Source: Chelydra serpentina
Taxonomy: Eukaryota; Chordata; Testudines; Chelydridae
Assembly (NCBI GenBank): GCA_037349315.1
Contig: JBAIAC010000059.1
Location: forward strand, 7,094,001 to 7,158,000
Direction of reading: 5' to 3'
Length of the DNA: 64,000 bases
The position numbers and the translations under genes were made by a program. Below are positions 33,646 through 45,961 of this stretch, in pieces (position 1 is the first letter of the stretch; each line of letters starts with the position of its first letter). The notes below the pieces were generated by a model that did not search any database, was not told the origin of the DNA, and worked only from the letters and a program-made list of their open reading frames with translations.

Positions 33646-33774
33646 GGCCCCAATTCAGCAAAGTCCTTAAGCACTTGTGTAACTTTAAGTAGCTGAGCAG
33701 TCCCAATGAATTCCATGAGGCTACTCATATGCATAAAGTTACACATGTGCTTACGTCTTTGTGGGATCAGGGCC
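33646..33774. mobile_element. 129-bp palindromic repeat (AAGCACTTGTGTAACTTTAA class)
   Basis: Ends GGCCCCAATTCAGCAAAG and CTTTGTGGGATCAGGGCC (imperfect) with inner inverted blocks TTAAGCACTTGTGTAACTTT and AAAGTTACACATGTGCTTA make a foldback of about 60-bp arms. The inner block recurs in the duplicated sequence upstream of DKK3. Confidence 0.7.
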
Positions 33775-36700
33775 TAAAATATTCCCTTCTAACTATTTTA
33801 ACTAAGTCCCTAAAGCTTAATTGAAGCATAAAATCAAGGCTTCAACTCTTCAAATGTCCTTCCACATTTCACTACTGAGGAATCAAAGGGAGATGCTAAG
33901 GTAATTTGCTATGTAAATACAGAATTAGTTGGCTTATTACATGAAATGTGTGTGCTGTGTAATTTACCATCTTAAAATAAGGACAAAATAGTATCATGAT
34001 AGTGCCCTGCTTCCAAGGCATACAATAGTCTGTGCTAAAGGAAAACAAAGCAAAGTGAATATATATTTTAATAGTAATGTGCAATTTCGCATTAAAACCA
34101 TTTTACAAATCTTTAACATAAACTAGTTTTTTCCCTTATTATTCCTTAAAATATACCACTCAACATACCACATTCCCAAAGATCAAAGCTCAGAACCCTT
34201 AATTATACACCCATAATGCACAAAAACCCACAATCAGGAGATCGTCAGGGCAGTCCATAAAAATACATTTGATAATGACAGCTAAACTGTAGAGGGGGTG
34301 AATAATTAGGCAGACAGGTCTAGACGTGTTTACAGCAATCTATCCTTGTACCTAAGAAGTCAACTGGTAGGTGTGTCTAAATGCTCATTAAGAGCTGGAT
34401 TCAAAGTCCACTCAAGTCAGTGGAAAACCTCCCATTGGGCCTAAACAGAGGCAGTCATATTGTTTAAATAATACTATAAAAATAAAAGATAACACATGCA
34501 GTATTACTAACCTCAAATGTTTAAAACTCATGACCCAGACCCCAAAAAATCATGACATTAAAAAAACCAATACATTTTGGGTTCTTTTTATTTGCCTTTT
34601 GCTTTCTGAGCCTTTAGCATGTACTCAGGTCACATTTTCAAGCTTTTCTCGGAAATCGTGAGCACTAGAATCTTAGGGGGTTAAATGAAAGATGAGAGTC
34701 TCATGTAATCACAAGACTCCAGGAATTCAGGCTTGAAGAAAAAACATCAGCATCAAGACACTTGCAATAAAACTACAAGAGTTGGCAACAGTGAATACGG
34801 AAAAATAAATGGATGCATAATATTTCAAAAGGAAAACTCTTTGTAATCAGTTTTGCTTTAGATTTGGGGGTGGGAGAGCTCTGTTGAGTTTCAGCTAAGG
34901 ATATCAAACAACTTGCAACATGCAGCCTCTCACTTAATAGGGAAAAAGAAAGAGGGGTGGAGAAGAGACAGACAAACAGGTTGAAAGAAAGATGATGAGA
35001 GCAGAAGAGGGAGGAAAATAATATTGTCTGCAGAAGAAGAAAGGAAATACCTATGAAATATTTAACTAGGTGAAAAATCCCCAAAAGAAACGTCCACGTG
35101 CGCACAGCCTTAGAAAGTGAAACAAGATTACAAGTTAACCAATGGTCAACTGTTGTTCATGAAAGTAAAGACCATTAGTCAGATTCTGCTCTTAGTTATA
35201 TCCATGCAACTCTATTGGCTCAGATCAGTACCTAGAGCCTAGCATAGGCATTCTGTACATTTTCTCTACGTTGAAAAAAATGAATTGGAAATATATAAGA
35301 GCAGAATTTGGCCCCATATATCTTCCACTACTGCTGCCTGTGCCACTCCTGCAAGAAAGATTTGATATGTTGTTTCTAGAATGACAATGCTTAAAATTCC
35401 TTCGTTCAGATTGAAAATGGCCTACGCATTTCTCCCAACAGTGATCAGTAACTGGTTACACAGTGCAATCAGAGTACTGTCCCATTCTGCTTGCATGTGC
35501 AAAACTTCCATTAATGGCACTGGAGCTGCACATGAGTAACTGAGAGAAGAATGTGGTCATTGTGTTTTAAATGCTTACAAAATGATTAGCCCTAATACCT
35601 TGTAAAGGATTTAATTCTCCTGGAGAGCTCCTGGAAATCATTAATCTTCATCATCCCCAAGGGAATCTTCAGGCCGTATCATGATACATCTCTCAGCAGA
35701 GTAAAACTCTTATCAACAAAAACATATTTACTGTGCAAAGTCTGAGCAGATGTGTCCCATATCTTCCTGACATGTTAAGACACTGCATGATACACATTCT
35801 TAAAATACCACACGCCTACAGTAATGATTTTGCCATGATAAAGGCTGTATTTTAGTAATCTCTTTACCTGCAGGGCTTGTATCAATCAAGTGCCAATGCT
35901 CTGCATTATAAAAAAATCAATGTGCATATTAAGGGTTTGATCCCAGAAGCGTGGAGTGCCCTCATCATCGAAGGCAAAGTTATTTTGGTAAGCACAAAAT
36001 GTGTTTCTGACGAAGGAGGCGTCCCCGTGACTGGCTCCTGTTTACTGTTCATGATATACTTTATATTTACTTGTTTGACCTGAAGGGTCAGCAATGTTGC
36101 CTACAAAGTGCTGAGTCCAGCTCTGGAAAATGTCTGTCACTGTGCATTGAAGTGAATCCATTGGTCATCATTCTGCATGATCTGAACTCCAAAAAACAAT
36201 GGAAATCAGAGTTAATAGTGCCACTCCCACACCTGGCTCTACCTTCTGTCTGACACTTTCCCCACCCCCATTAGCAGGTAATCACACTGTTCCATCTGAC
36301 CTGCCTTATCACAGCAGGAGCACTGTATTGTGTAACATGCATTGTGTTGTAATCTTATTGTGGGAAATGTGAAGTCAGTGGGAGGGGAGCAGAGGGCAAT
36401 CACCAGGATAGGGACCAAAGGATCTTTATAAAATGACCATACCTGTCACTCAGCTGCAATGTGAAAGACAGAGGCAGCATTCATGTAAACAGCCAGACTG
36501 ATCTGACCCCCTGTCACCAGCAGAAAACTTGGCCCCTCTAGGTCAGCACTGACTTTACTGGCAGAGAGCCATAGGAAAGTAAGCACTTTGATTTAGCATT
36601 CTCATTCCTGCTTTAACCTTTATAATCAAATATCAAAAAGAATTAAAACAAATTGTGGCTGTAAGCACTCACTGGTGCGTTACATTTTCTGTTCTCACCA

Positions 36701-37082
36701 GCACATTTTCTAGGTCGCTGCTAAGCCAATAAAACATAACACTGGATCCCTTCCCTTTAAAAAAAAAAAAAAAAAAAGTTAAAACAGAAGTATTTTCCAA
36801 AATAAATAGTTTTGACAACTGAACTTTGCAGAAACCAATGTCACAAGCTGATGCCTTGGCAGTCATAATAAATGTGTTTAAGATCCCATGCAGCACATCA
36901 GATGGGATAAATAAATGACATGAATGCCTGGTACAGATACAGCCATGACCCAAGACGACAGGTGTGCACATTTTCACCGTTCCTTGATGATTTATGAAGT
37001 CACACACACTTTTATTTTATGGAAAATAATAAAAAAATATATTGGGTTTAATGCTGCACTGCTTGATCCTTGAATAGCCATT
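33775..37082. other. no gene; two small palindromes
   Basis: Mostly unassigned. Contains a palindrome at 34392-34446 (GATTCAAAGTCCACT...CCCATTGGGCC), the MITE at 35165-35315, and an A-tract at 36759-36778. A G+A-rich strand at 34930-35050 gives open frames without similarity. No exon was recognised. Confidence 0.45.
35165..35315. mobile_element. short palindromic MITE
   Basis: GTCAGATTCTGCTCTTAGTTATA at the left and TATATAAGAGCAGAATTTGGCC at the right (key parts AGATTCTGCTCTTA and TAAGAGCAGAATTTGG) are inverted ends about 150 bp apart. Same class as 13199-13318. Confidence 0.6.
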
Positions 37083-37163
37083 TACACCTTGTGCAAAATG
37101 GGTGTTAAATGCTATCAAATCAGAATGATAGTGGTCTACAACCCTTTGCACAAGGTGTACATA
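37083..37163. mobile_element. short palindromic repeat
   Basis: TACACCTTGTGCAAAATGGG and CCCTTTGCACAAGGTGTA are inverted arms, with GCTATCA/TGATAG nested inside, 81 bp in all. Confidence 0.7.
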
Positions 37164-40100
37164 ATTATACAAGATGCAAGACAGTGGAGTATCAGGCCCA
37201 TTTCGTTAATTGAAGCATGACTGGGAAAATTGCTAGAGCAAGTGCGGTTGAGAAATCACAAGAAAAAAAAAAGTGTCACAAAACAGAACAGCTCTTACAA
37301 AAAATGTACCTTTACAGTTACTATTTGGCACCACCAACTGGACACTTTGAAGAATTAAATATCTAGAATTTAACTACTTAAAACTGGAAATGTAAGCAAA
37401 GTTGTCCTTTCATGTTTTACAGTGCTGTCTGTTGGTATCCTACAGTGGTAGCGTTGACGTGTCAGCTGTAAACACCAGGCAGCCCTGCAAAATGTAAGAT
37501 TACACTGCCACATTTCGTTCATTGTGCTGAACACTATAGTCAAGTGAAATCTTGGAAATCCACATCTGTACCTTGTGTGTGCCCAACAGGATCTCACGCT
37601 TCATTCTAACTTCATAGATACAGTGTTTCCTCCATTTATCGACCACAAGTTGTGAGAATAAGGGACACGTCAAGCTTAAGGACTGTACAGGGTGACACTC
37701 TACAACTTTGTCTGTACTTGCAAATGTAGTGCTCCTTTTTTTTTTGCTATCAAAGCTCCAAATCCTAGTGTAGAAAGAACCCAGGCCTTTCCACTACCAT
37801 GTCCTGAAATTCTGCTCTGATGAGCCAGAAAGCCCTGAGCATGATCTACACTAGCACTTTCACCATTGAAACACAGACACTACGTTTGCTAGTGCAGTGA
37901 AGTGATGGGAACAGTTGTTTTCTAAGATGGTGCCATCTGGGCTAGTGCAGAATGTTAAATGAAATTAACTGGAAAAAGTTCAGGTGTCTAACTGTTACTT
38001 ATAATGATTTTTAGTTAGCCAGTCTGGTCCAGCTGACGTCAGTGGCAGAACATGCACGTAGTTCAGTGGGATATAGATTTGGCCTATGTTCCATACTATT
38101 TATAGCACAGTATGTGTACTACAAATATAACCCCAAATCACATTTTACCTACTAGCAGCCAAATCCTGCAAAGGATTAAGCTTTGTGAAACAGAGAGTGT
38201 ACTGGAATGATGTGTCTGAGATGAGGCAGAAGTACTGTTTATTGGGGCAGAAAAGGAACAGTATATCCAGTGCTTGACAGAGTCTTTCCATCACTCTTCC
38301 TCTCTTCCAGGGTTCATACATGACATATTGGGGATTAAAGAGGACCTGTCACAGGCTAAGAGTAATTGTGGCTGTGGGTAGTTCTGTCTACTCCTGCTCC
38401 TGGAGGCAACATTTGCAGTCATTTTGCCTAAAACTAGATATTCTTCTATACTTGAAAGAGTGAAGTATTTCTCTGGCAAGCACAGGTGCATACATTGTTT
38501 GGGATAAGACGCCCTCTTACCTTGCGGTCACAACATCATTCTGTCCCCCACCAAGTTTTGGAGCAGGATCTGGCCCTAAAGATTTATAATACAAAGAACC
38601 GTTTAAATTTCTCATCGTAAGATTACTACACAGAGAATAACGCACAGTGTATAGTTCAGCTATGATGAAGCAGGTCAAATGGAACAGAGTGCCAGTAATT
38701 AGTACTGAGGATGGGAAATGAGCTAGAAAGAGGCTGCACTATTAGCTCCAATTTCCTTTGCTTTTGAAATTCAGATCACATAGAACCCGTGACAAGCGGA
38801 ATTACTTCACTGCACAATAACAGTCCCCAAAGCTACAGCAGTGACAACGCAGGTCATGCAAGCACACGAAAAGCACAGGCTGGAAAGGAAGCAAAAAGCA
38901 GTCATGGTGACGTCTGCTCCAATCGGAACATTTATACATATCAAAAAAGCACCACAACATTTGGCACAAGAGGGAACAAGGATTAGAATAGTAGGAATGT
39001 TGCTGATCAAGACTGAGATGCATTGGCAGAGCTGTGTAGATATATATGCACAGCACCTGTCCCCGCTATGCCTGTCTCTAGCTAGTGACGTTAATCGCTC
39101 ACTTTCATAGCCACGACATTCACACACATTTTGAAAACAGCATCTTGTAAAGGCATTGCAAAATATTTTGAAGGAAGCTTCAGTGAGAAAGACACACCCA
39201 TAATATGAGAGATATAAGTCATCTGAAGAGGAAGCCAGCAAAACAAAGAACAAGCCACCCAATATATTCCTTCATCTGAGTAACAATGAGCACTTGTTTT
39301 TTAAGTTATAAAAAAGGGGACAATTTAAGAGTCTGTGAGGTACTGAACAACTCCTGTAAGTACTGGACACCCTCAAATCCCACTGAGTTCAATTCCCATG
39401 TCATTCACTGGGAGCTGAGGGTCTCCAGCACCTCATAGCAGTGCTCACCACCTGACATGATTTGAATCTAAGAATATTTAATAAAGAGATCTTTGACTTG
39501 ATGAAATGCACAAGACTCTGTAGACTAGTGTGATAAGTCAAACTGAGATATCAGCTGAGAAAATCTTAGATGTCATCATGTTATTCTACCATCCTTAAAT
39601 AACCAGCAAACTATTTTAGCCACCAAGCCTTTTCTGAGAAAGAGGAGTGATAAAAATGGCTTGAGTTGGATACATATTTCAAGATGACTGGACTTTTTCC
39701 GTGGCTGGAAATACTGTAGATTCTAGTCATGCTGTGTTCCTTCTGTAAATATCCTGGATAAAATGCTGGCTCCATTTAAGTCAATGGCAAAACTCCTATT
39801 GACTTCAATGGAATCAGGATTTATCCCCCCCCCCCCCCGCCCCCCCCCCCCCCCATCTCTGTCAACTAATTAGACTATTCCTTTCAAAAAGTCAGGATAG
39901 CTGATGGATATGTGATGTGTGTTTGCCTGAAGCAAGGCTATTAGTGTGTTTTCATGTTGTGCTTTATATCTACTGCCTAGTAGAGGAAAATGACTATTTT
40001 ATAAATGTACAGATTTTAATCTCGTCCTGAATAAAGTTACTGTTTTCACTCAATGCAGAGACATGGGATAACTAGGAAGAAATTTAAATACTGATAATTG

Positions 40101-40749
40101 GAAAGGTAGGTCAACTCTGAAGCCTTTTCGGTACTTTTCATTTCACTTTCAAGATTAGTGCAGTAAATCCAAGACCAGGACATCACAGAGGGTTCTTCTC
40201 AAAAACACAGGAGCTTACTGTTGGATGATGGTGTCCACAATGCTCTGAAGTCTGGAAGGGAACACAATGCAGCACTGGAAGGAGAAATCCCCATATTAAA
40301 TAAATCTATTTTAGGTATTTCTATAGTGCCTATTAATGTAGAATCTGAATTAATTCTACAACTGCCTGGGGCTTCCTACTTACATTATTTCCCTCCAAAT
40401 AAACTGGCAGGCATACCACCCCTTTAACTGAAAACAAGAACATCAGATAGTACTCTGGTAAACAGGAAGTGAGTGATAAAGTTCAAATGGTATCAGATTC
40501 AGTAGGTCCCAGTGCCCACTAGATGGTGCTATTATCACTATACATTCCTAAACTGGGAGTGGCCTATTTTGTTGTTTCAATTTTAAACCCCAGTTTTTGA
40601 GAAAGGATTGGGGAGCTAGCTTGTTATGAACATTCATTCAGATCATTGACACAGTATTTGTCGAAGTCCAGAGACATTTTTGGTTTTTTTTATTTGAATT
40701 GATTTGATCAATATAAGCGCCAGGGGAGGTAAATGCATACACGCAGGAA
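37164..40749. other. no gene; poly-C tract and a short palindrome
   Basis: Unassigned sequence. A poly-C run with a single G is at 39826-39855. A palindrome with CTCCATTTAAGTCAATGG and CTATTGACTTCAATGGA is at 39763-39821, directly before the C-run. A pair of overlapping frames on both strands at 38800-39262 (151 and 89 codons) resembles nothing I know. Confidence 0.45.
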
Positions 40750-40846
40750 TGGGATTTTCAAGAGCCTAAGTGGTGTATAAATGGCATTAACTCTCGATGG
40801 GATTTATGCTACTCAATCACTTAGGAGTTTTTGAAAATCCCATCTA
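40750..40846. mobile_element. short MITE with GGGATTTTCAA ends
   Basis: GGGATTTTCAAGAGCCTAAG at the left and CTTAGGAGTTTTTGAAAATCCC (read in part) at the right are inverted repeats of about 20 bp, 97 bp in total. I recall this as an abundant sauropsid palindrome. A related, interrupted copy is at 50998-51237. Confidence 0.7.
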
Positions 40847-41519
40847 TACAACAGTTGGGCAATTTTGAATTCTTAGCAATACGAGACTATTTAAAAATGA
40901 AATGTTTAAAGTCGCTTAGTCTTTGATATTGACTGAGCTCATTTGGGATTTTAAAAGAAAAACTTAAAACTGCCAAGTTTGTCTGAAAATCAGCTATTGC
41001 AAGTCTCTCTCTCTCGCGCTCTAAAACATATGAGCCATAAAGACAAGTCAGGGAGATGAGATGCATGAAAGGGTGTCATAGTGGAGAAGATAACAGAATA
41101 CATTACTACTGGCCTACTATTTCCCTTCTGCAATTTATCATGAAATGAGTTCTCAGGAGTATTGCAGCAATACATTGTGTAATTCCTCCTGCCAGTTCCA
41201 TACGCCACATTTTCTCCTTTCAGTTTGTTGAGTGGGTGAGCACATCTCCAATGATCCTATCCTGATTCAGTTGTTGTTATTTATATAACATAAGTGTGCA
41301 TATTTTACAGCATGTAAACCTTCCTCAAAACATCTGCCAGCTTGTAATAGGAACACTTTTATAGACACCAGTAAAATAATATATTGAAATATCCTCCAAA
41401 AAGCAGGGAAAAAAAAATCTTTATTGATGGCTGAAAAACTCTTGCAACATTTTAATTTTGTGTCAGGAAGTGGGGGTGCACTGACCCAGAGCTCATACAT
41501 AAGGACCCACAGTATATAT
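40847..41519. other. no feature recognised
   Basis: Unassigned sequence, ending in the left target duplication (ACAGTATATAT, 41509-41519) of the PLE that follows. Confidence 0.45.
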
Positions 41520-41890
41520 TGACAGTGAATGGCTCAGGCATTACGTTAATTAAATTTATTTCCCCCCGTTAAATACCCTTAACACCTTTGTGTCAACTGT
41601 CTGTAATGGGCCATGTTGATTATCACTTCAAAAGTTTCTTTCCTACTGATAACAGTTCCTTTCAATTAATTAGCCTTTTACAGTTGATATGGTTACTTCC
41701 ACCTTTTCATGTTTCTCTGATATAAATATCCTCTCACTGTGTGTTCCATTCTATGCATCCGACGAAGCGGACTGTAGTCCACGAAAGCTTATGCTGAAAT
41801 AAATTTGTTAGTCTCTAAGGTGCCACAAGTATTTCTTTCTTATTTTCTTTTTGCTGACACAGACTAACACGGCTACTACACTGAAACCTG
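41520..41890 (+). mobile_element. Penelope-like element, truncated single-arm copy
   Basis: It is flanked by an 11-bp duplication ACAGTATATAT (41509-41519 and 41891-41901). The right part carries CCACGAAAGCTTATGCTG, GTTAGTCTCTAAGGTGCC and GACTAACACGGCTAC, the same pseudo-LTR sequence as at 28824 and 43027. The left part is internal PLE sequence (TTAACACCTTTGTGTCAAC and similar) matching the spacer part of the 28824 element. The hammerhead-like core is decayed (CCGACGA). Confidence 0.8.
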
Positions 41891-42044
41891 ACAGTATATA
41901 TAGACTCACTCAGTCTATCACACTAATAAAGGAGTGAGTAGATCAGGCCTGAGCAACACAGAGATCTCTATTGTCACCCTCTAGTTAGACGCTTCTCAAG
42001 AGGCAAAGTAATCATTTAATGAGGGCAAATGACGAGGTGACAAG

Positions 42045-42215
42045 ATTTCTGTTCTTGGCATTGCCCCTGATTTGTTGTGTAAGCCTGGGCAAGTCACTCC
42101 ACCTTTCTGTGCCACAGTTTGACCATTAGGAAAATGTAGAAAATAATATTTACCTCCCTCACAGAGGTGGTGTGAGAATCCGTGCATGAAAGATTACATG
42201 TAAGTGCTTGTTACT
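42045..42215 (+). repeat. MIR-like SINE
   Basis: GCCTGGGCAAGTCACTCCACC and TGACCATTAGGAAAATG (core) followed by CCTCCCTCACAGAGGTGGTG match the layout of MIR-type SINEs, in sense. Confidence 0.7.
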
Positions 42216-43026
42216 GACATTTTAGTTTTTAAGAACCCCCATCACACACATACACATTTGATTAGCTACTAGAAACTGTGTCCAACTTCACAAATCTTGT
42301 CTCCATTTCACTGCGAGTGTCTTCAGAGAAAATATGAAGACAGCCCTGACCGACCACAACAGCATCCTGGCCCAACATTTGGGACTGCTTGGCTGACTTA
42401 TTTGTAAGTGCCAACACAAGCAATCAACACATAACTATGGCGACATAAACAGCTTCAAGAAGGCTGTTTCTATTCAATACTCTTTCAAAAACACAGTCTC
42501 CTCTCAGTAAAACGTTCTGCATCCCAGTTTTCCCCACTCCATTCTCACAAATGGTACATGTGTACATCAGGCTAATTTGTCTACCTTTTGCTAGAATCTG
42601 ATGCTTTTTCCTTCTAAAACCCTGGTTTATTTCTCATATAACAGTGCACACAGCTTTATGGGATTTATAGAAATATTATACTTGAAGAGGTTCTATTTTA
42701 TCTTTGACTTTTAACTCAAAAACAGAAGGATTTTTATTTCCATCCAAATACAACATAGCAGGTTATAAGAATTAAGTTATAAGAATCTTGAGGGTTTGTT
42801 AGACTTTAAGCACACATGACCTCTTGTAAAGCCTGAGCAAATAAGATGGGTTTGAAAGATGACTTTGTTCTTCTCCCAGCCTTTCAGTTATTCTTGCAAC
42901 CTCTGAGCCAGCCACTCTGTATCTCCTGTGTGTCATATCCAACGTGGCTGGAGAGAGAGTTGTTCAGGGTTTAGTGGAGCGGATGGCAGTGAAATAGTAT
43001 TTCAGTGAGCCACAGAAAAAAACATG
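42216..43026. other. no feature recognised
   Basis: Unassigned AT-rich sequence ending in the left target duplication AAAAAACATG (43017-43026) of the next PLE. Confidence 0.45.
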
Positions 43027-43203
43027 TTTCAGAGTGGTAGCCATGTTAGTCTGCATCAGCGAATACAATGAGGAGTCCTTGTGGCACCTTAGAGACTAAC
43101 ACATTTATTTGGGCATAAACTTTCGAGCTAAAACCCACTTTATCAGATGCATGGAGTGGAAAATACAGTAGCAGGTATATATACACAGTACATGAAAAGA
43201 AAT
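43027..43203 (-). mobile_element. Penelope-like pseudo-LTR, single-arm copy
   Basis: A 177-bp insertion with a 10-bp duplication AAAAAACATG (43017-43026 and 43204-43213). The sequence TTTCAGAGTGGTAGCC, GTTAGTCTGCATCAGC, GGCACCTTAGAGACTAAC and CATAAACTTTCGAGC is the pseudo-LTR. On the - strand the hammerhead-like core is CTGATAA ... GAAA, with the conserved G changed, so it should be inactive. Confidence 0.85.
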
Positions 43204-44631
43204 AAAAAACATGGGTTCTGTAGAAACTTGGATCACACAGAAACTACATAGTGCATAACAGATTTATGAGCAAGCCATCAAGTCATCATGTGTACCAAAG
43301 AACTAACTTGCTATATAACTGTTATAACCATTTCTACTTTAACCTGAGATTCCAGATCCATATGAGCTGGAGAACATACTTTACTATCAATATTGCCAGT
43401 CTCTTCTTTCATTTGTCTTACCTATTTTCCACTGATCAGAGTGGATTTTAGCCAGCTACATGTAATTTTTAGCTGGCATTTGAGAAATAACTCAGCTGAT
43501 GGTTAGTGAAGGTAGATTTTCTTTAAGCTTTAATTGCTAATATTTTAAATGATCTAAAACAACATTTGTTGATGCTGAAGTATTTAAAATGGCAAATCAA
43601 AAGTATGTATTAGAATATAATATATAATGTACACAAGAGAAAAATGTAGGGCCCTATTCCTATCCTATTCATGAAAAAGCACTACTTGAGTGAGGATTTT
43701 CAGTTTGTTCCTGGTTTGCAATTTTCCTTCAACAAACCATTCTTAAATAGTGCAGTATGTTTAATTCATTCCTAGGTAACATTCTGGTGCCAGGAACACA
43801 GCCCAACAGAACTACCAAAAACAAGTTATCCTGGCTACAGCAAATTTTAATTGCTAGACAGGAAAGGTGTTTCTTATAAAAACATATTTATAAATAAAAC
43901 TTCAGTACAGGCTCTGTAAACGGATACTTTCAGTGACAATCTAGCTCCCATTTAAGTGAATGGCAACACTTCCATTGACTTCACTAGGAGCATGAGTGGT
44001 CACTACGGCTAATATTTTCAAAAGCGTGCTCTTGATCTTGGGAAACATCTTGTGTGTCAAAGTTGGTCTCCCAAAATTTGAGGCAAGCAAAAATTAGAGG
44101 CCTTTTTTTGTTGTTTAAATGTTGCCCTTGGTACTTGTATGGTGATATATGTCCTTTAAAGAATGTGTAGATGCACTTAAGATTGTGGGGACTTTTGCAA
44201 TATTTTAGATTTTTTTAAAATGTGTACGGTAAAAAAACCCCTCCAAAAACAAGAACAGTCACTAGAAAATGTTTTCCTAGCTGCAAGGTAGAGAATATTA
44301 GATATAAACGACAGTGTGTACTAGTCTGTATACTTTCAAACTTAACATGAAAAGCAAGTCCCATCTAGCTGGGATCCTGCCAGAAGCCCACTCTTGTTTA
44401 GCAATATAGGAAAAGTAGGATGATTGGGACCCCCTGACACTTATTTGCAGCATTTATATTGAGAACCTCTCATACGAGAAATCCCAGAGAGGAAAGAGCC
44501 CAGCTCTAAGCCAATCCCTCCCAGACATGGCATAATAAGGGACCTGGCCAGACAGCTATAAACTCCAGCTATCCCCAGGTGTGGAAAAGCCCATTGGAGG
44601 CACTTGCAGTGCTGCACAGGTTAAAGCAGCC
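43204..44631. other. no gene; short palindrome
   Basis: Unassigned. A palindrome with CTAGCTCCCATTTAAGTGAATGG and CCATTGACTTCACTAGGAGC (quoted in part) lies at 43937-43990. Confidence 0.45.
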
Positions 44632-45961
44632 TGTGATGGTCTACGCCCCTAGGGTCAGGGCAGCGTGGCCTAGCGGCCAGAGCCTATGGGGGCAGCCCTT
44701 AGGGGCAGGGCGGCGTGGCCTAGCGGCCAGAGCCTATGGGGGCAGCCCTTAGGGGCAGGGCGGCGTGGCCTAGGGGCCAGAGCCTATGGGGGCAGCCCTT
44801 AGGGGCAGGGCGGCGTGGCCTAGGGGCCAGAGCCTATGGGGGCAGCCCTTAGGGGCAGGGCGGCGTGGCCTAGCGGCCAGAGCCTATGGGGGCAGCCCTT
44901 AGGGGCAGGGCGGCGTGGCCTAGCGGCCAGAGCCTATGGGGGCAGCCCTTAGGGGCAGGGCGGCGTGGCCTAGCGGCCAGAGCCTATGGGGGCAGCCCTT
45001 AGGGGCAGGGCGGCGTGGCCTAGCGGCCAGAGCCTATGGGGGCAGCCCTTAGGGGCAGGGCGGCGTGGCCTAGCGGCCAGAGCCTATGGGGGCAGCCCTT
45101 AGGGGCAGGGCGGCGTGGCCTAGCGGCCAGAGCCTATGGGGGCAGCCCTTAGGGGCAGGGCGGCGTGGCCTAGCGGCCAGAGCCTATGGGGGCAGCCCTT
45201 AGGGGCAGGGCGGCGTGGCCTAGCGGCCAGAGCCTATGGGGGCAGCCCTTAGGGGCAGGGCGGCGTGGCCTAGCGGCCAGAGCCTATGGGGGCAGCCCTT
45301 AGGGGCAGGGCGGCGTGGCCTAGCGGCCAGAGCCTATGGGGGCAGCCCTTAGGTGCAGGGCGGCGTGGCCTAGCGGCCAGAGCCTATAGGGCAGCCCTTA
45401 GGTGCAGGGCGGCGTGGCCTAGGGGACAGAGTCTATAGAGGTGGGGCACCCACCAAGGGGTGTGGTGGCCCTGGTAGGGGGCCCCGGGTCCACCCAACTC
45501 CACCGGGCCCCAGTAGTGGCGTAGCAACTTGCACACTGACTCAGTGTGGGGGTCCTACCGAAACACACTGAGGTTTCCCGGGTGGGAGGTACTACGCCGT
45601 CACCCTCCCTGGGTCACTTCCTTACCAGTGTCTGCGTTGGGGTCTCCCATGAGACATCGGGTTCTCTGTGGTCAGCTGTGCCGGTCACCTCTGGTGGCTC
45701 CTCCAGTCAACGGGGTTCAAGCAGGCCTGGGGAGGCTCTGATTCCCGGTGCAGTCAGGGGCTGTGGCTAGCCCTCTGCAGGAGCTTCCCAGACAGGTCTT
45801 TCCCCTGCGGCCTCCAACCCAGAATGAGCTGGGCTTCCTCCCTTTATACTGTTAGAGCATTTGGTGCATGCCCAGTCCCGCTGGGGAGGCGGGACTTCCG
45901 CTGTCAACAATATGGGCTTAACCCTGTCTGGGCTAGTGCAGGGTAAGCAGACCCTGTCACA
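44632..45961 (-). mobile_element. probable solo LTR carrying a minisatellite
   Basis: On the - strand it begins TGTGACAGGG and ends CCATCACA, TG...CA ends, 1330 bp apart. CAGCC (44627-44631) and CAGCA (45962-45966) flank it, a 5-bp duplication with one mismatch. On the same strand a TATA box (TATAAAGG, 45848-45841) stands near the 5' end, in the usual U3 position. No internal retroviral genes are next to it. The downstream part is replaced largely by a tandem 50-bp repeat. The LTR assignment rests on ends, duplication and TATA position, not on a family match. Confidence 0.6.
44651..45440. repeat. 50-bp minisatellite, about 16 units
   Basis: Fourteen units of exactly 50 bp run from 44651 to 45350, then one of 49 bp (45351-45399) and a decayed sixteenth. 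The unit holds GGCGGCGTGGCCTAGCGGCC and AGCCTATGGGGGCAGCCCTT. Most units are identical; variants (CTAGGGGCC for CTAGCGGCC in units 3 and 4, AGGTGCAGGG near the right) cluster, and edge units are the most diverged. This is what unequal exchange produces. The period is not a multiple of three, so it does not encode a repeat protein. Confidence 0.95.

Noticed and set aside
38807..39262. 151-codon frame (-) with an 89-codon frame opposite
   Set aside because: No recognisable domain, no splice or codon-use support, and the sequence is in the middle of unassigned non-coding DNA.
44651..45440. Could the regular repeat be a CRISPR array?
   Set aside because: Units are contiguous 50-bp tandem copies without unique spacers, in a vertebrate genome. 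It is a minisatellite.
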